This document shows positions 5,088 through 6,329 of a stretch of 6,329 nucleotides of DNA, in pieces. The first letter of the stretch is position 1, and each line of letters starts with the position of its first letter. The translations under genes and the position numbers were made by a program. A model generated the notes under the pieces. It was given only the letters and a program-made list of their open reading frames with translations, made no database searches and was not told the DNA's origin. The stretch is from Flavobacterium sp. (GTDB lineage: Bacteria; Bacteroidota; Bacteroidia; Flavobacteriales; Flavobacteriaceae): assembly GCA_005792865.1 (NCBI GenBank), contig SXQR01000072.1, positions 1 to 6,329 on the forward strand, written 5' to 3'.

Positions 5088-5999
5088 TTAGAAGAATCTT
5101 GGGGTTGTTATACGATCGAAGTTATTGAAAAGTTCGTAGCGCAGGAAGAGTTCGTGCGATCCTGAATTGTAATTGCGCAGCCGCGTGGTCTCAAGGTCAT
5201 ATCCATAGCCGATGAAGAGGCCGTCGGTGATTTGGAAACCGGCCATTCCGGATACGGCGGCATCCCAACGATAGGCGGCGCCCAGTACGAATTTATCCAT
5301 GATCAGGAAATTTCCTGATACGTCGATCTGCAACGGCGCGCCCTTGACCATCTTGGTCAGCAAGGCGGGCTTAAACTTGAGGTTCGGGCTCAGGTCAAAG
5401 ACGTATCCTGAGATCAGATAAAAGTTGAGCCGTTCCTGGTTGACCGCAAAATCATTGTCGCTGTAACGCGTGGTCTGCAAAAAGGCCGGAACCGAAATAC
5501 CCGCATAAAATTTATCGGAGTGCAGATAGATACCCGCGCCGATGTTGGGTGAGAATTCGTTGTCGATGCTTTGGAGGTGGTCGTCGGCAGGGTTCTCCGG
5601 ATTGAGCATGCTGCGGTCCAGGTTGAACAGGTTTGCCGATGCCTTCACACCAAAGGAAAGCTTGAAGGTCTCAGAGGTCGGGATCGTATAGGAGATGTCA
5701 GCGGAGATGTTGGTCTCTTTCGTGGGCCCGATCTTGTCGGTCACAAAAGATAGACCGGCGCCAAGCCTCGAATCGTTGAAGGGCGTGTTGATCGATGCCG
5801 CATTGGTCACCGGCGCGCCGTCAAGGCCGACCCACTGCGTACGGTGCAATCCAAAGATGCTCAGGGCACCCCGGGAACCCGCGTACGCCGGGTTGATATT
5901 GATCGTGTTGTACATGTACTGGGTAAACTGAGCGTCCTGCTGCGCAAACCCCGCCATGCCCGTAAACATCAAAACGAAAATTAGTATTCTTGTTCTCAT
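5088..5999 (-). CDS. PorP/SprF family type IX secretion membrane protein
   Basis: A 303-aa outer-membrane protein. Residues 1-19 are a Sec signal (GMAGFA, then QQDAQF). The mature start QQDAQFTQYMYNTININPAYAG and the following SRGALSIFGLHRTQWVGLDGAP are the hallmark of the PorP/SprF family (TIGR03519-like). GLGxxFVTDKIGPTKE-type strands and many alternating beta-strands follow (GAGIYLHSDKFYAGISVPAFL; FVLGAAYRWDAAVSGMAGFQI; LFIGYGYDLETTRLRNYNSGSHELFLRYEL). It ends with the typical TPRFF, an aromatic C-terminus as in outer-membrane barrels. SprF of Flavobacterium johnsoniae is needed for export of the SprB adhesin, and SprF-like genes usually sit just after their type B CTD substrate, as here. 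This is therefore probably a dedicated partner for the protein encoded upstream, not the core PorP; that is an inference from context. Length is normal for the family. Confidence 0.95.
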   Translation of the reverse strand: MRTRILIFVLMFTGMAGFAQQDAQFTQYMYNTININPAYAGSRGALSIFGLHRTQWVGLDGAPVTNAASINTPFNDSRLGAGLSFVTDKIGPTKETNISADISYTIPTSETFKLSFGVKASANLFNLDRSMLNPENPADDHLQSIDNEFSPNIGAGIYLHSDKFYAGISVPAFLQTTRYSDNDFAVNQERLNFYLISGYVFDLSPNLKFKPALLTKMVKGAPLQIDVSGNFLIMDKFVLGAAYRWDAAVSGMAGFQITDGLFIGYGYDLETTRLRNYNSGSHELFLRYELFNNFDRITTPRFF

Positions 6000-6016
6000 T
6001 AGTTTTTGGTTTTATA

Positions 6017-6039
6017 CCTGGGGGCGGCAAACCCCCAGG
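6017..6039 (-). promoter_or_regulatory. Intercistronic hairpin before porP/sprF
   Basis: On the minus strand CCTGGGGG (6039-6032) pairs perfectly with CCCCCAGG (6024-6017) around a 7-nt loop TTTGCCG. It sits in the 58-base gap between the stop of the type B CTD gene and the porP/sprF start. It is followed by TATAAAACC, not a U-tract, so it is not a standard terminator. It may be an mRNA 3'-end protector or processing site that uncouples expression of the large surface protein from its partners, or a partial attenuator. Confidence 0.6.
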
Positions 6040-6057
6040 CGTTAGATTTGAGTTGCT

Positions 6058-6329
6058 TTATCTTGAAAGGTATAAATATCCGTCTTTTTTGATCGTCTGA
6101 CCTTCCGAAGTCGTATATTGAAGGGTGTAGAAGTAGGTGCCGGTAGGTAATTCGGCGCCTTTGTTGATCGTGGCCCTTCCTTCAGATATACCTTTGAATG
6201 AGTTCAGTGCATTGTCATACTGTGTCGTGTCATAGACCAGGACGCCCCAACTGTTGTAGATTTCCACGGTGTTGGTCGGGTAGCAGGTAAACTGCTCCAG
6301 GTTGGCAATCGCAAAATGGTCATTGATGC
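6058..6329 (-). CDS. T9SS type B sorting domain protein (gliding-motility CTD), 3' end
   Basis: The last 89 codons plus stop are present; the 5' part lies beyond the right edge. The translation begins INDHFAIANLEQF and continues through TNTVEIYNSWGVLVYDT, SFKGISEGRATINKG, LPTGTYFYTLQYT to KKDGYLYLSR. This is the gliding-motility-associated C-terminal domain (TIGR04131-like, T9SS type B sorting signal), with the hallmark NDxFxIxNLE, VEIYNxWGxLVY, LPTGTYxY and GYLYLxR elements. Proteins carrying it are usually large cell-surface adhesins or repeat proteins such as SprB, exported through the type IX translocon with help from a SprF-like protein, which is encoded next here. There is no internal start: GTG at 6265-6267 is simply a Val codon inside the domain. 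The nature of the passenger region cannot be seen. Confidence 0.93.
   Translation of the reverse strand, partial: INDHFAIANLEQFTCYPTNTVEIYNSWGVLVYDTTQYDNALNSFKGISEGRATINKGAELPTGTYFYTLQYTTSEGQTIKKDGYLYLSR

Noticed and set aside
6017..6039. Intercistronic hairpin as a Rho-independent terminator
   Set aside because: Neither strand has a T-run after the stem, and the downstream gene belongs functionally with the upstream one.

Overview
The window looks like a chromosomal segment of a Flavobacterium-like member of the Bacteroidota. The evidence is a DnaK C-terminus ending in the usual DVDYEEVK-type tail, two kinds of type IX secretion system (T9SS) C-terminal signals, a PorP/SprF protein, an OmpA-type cell-envelope protein of PorE-like architecture, and start codons preceded by A-rich sequence instead of Shine-Dalgarno sites. 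By eye the genes are close to half GC, high for a flavobacterium, and the intergenic DNA is clearly AT-richer.

Left part, plus strand. The 3' end of dnaK (1-111) stops at a textbook terminator (134-161). An AT-rich gene-free stretch follows, holding a 14-nt inverted repeat, a candidate flavobacterial promoter, and two near-identical 30-nt dyad repeats (499-528, 546-575) directly in front of a small CAP/SCP-domain lipoprotein gene (587-1090). That gene has its own terminator (1131-1154). Next is a 450-aa secreted protein (1269-2621) built from seven delta-60-type repeats, probably a beta-propeller, with a T9SS type A sorting domain. It is followed by tandem hairpin terminators.

Middle junction, about 2622-3131. 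Two transcription units converge here. No convincing gene is present, but there are several hairpins, including a perfect 33-nt palindrome (2903-2935) and a strong minus-strand terminator (3086-3114).

Right part, minus strand, one operon reading from beyond the right edge: (i) the C-terminal 89 residues of a protein with a T9SS type B / gliding-motility-associated C-terminal domain (6058-6329); (ii) a PorP/SprF family outer-membrane protein (5088-5999); (iii) an OmpA-family protein with TPR, PD40 beta-propeller, carboxypeptidase-regulatory-like and OmpA domains (3132-5075). This is the recurrent Bacteroidota cassette in which a large surface protein is encoded with its dedicated PorP/SprF partner and a peptidoglycan-binding protein. 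The type B protein is presumably exported by the T9SS and held or displayed through SprF, and the OmpA protein would tie the assembly to the cell wall. A strong hairpin without a U-tract lies between genes (i) and (ii) and may set their relative expression.

No wholly new system is evident. The items most worth a second look are the paired dyad repeats before the CAP gene, the PorE-like protein that lacks a lipoprotein cysteine, and the 33-nt palindrome.
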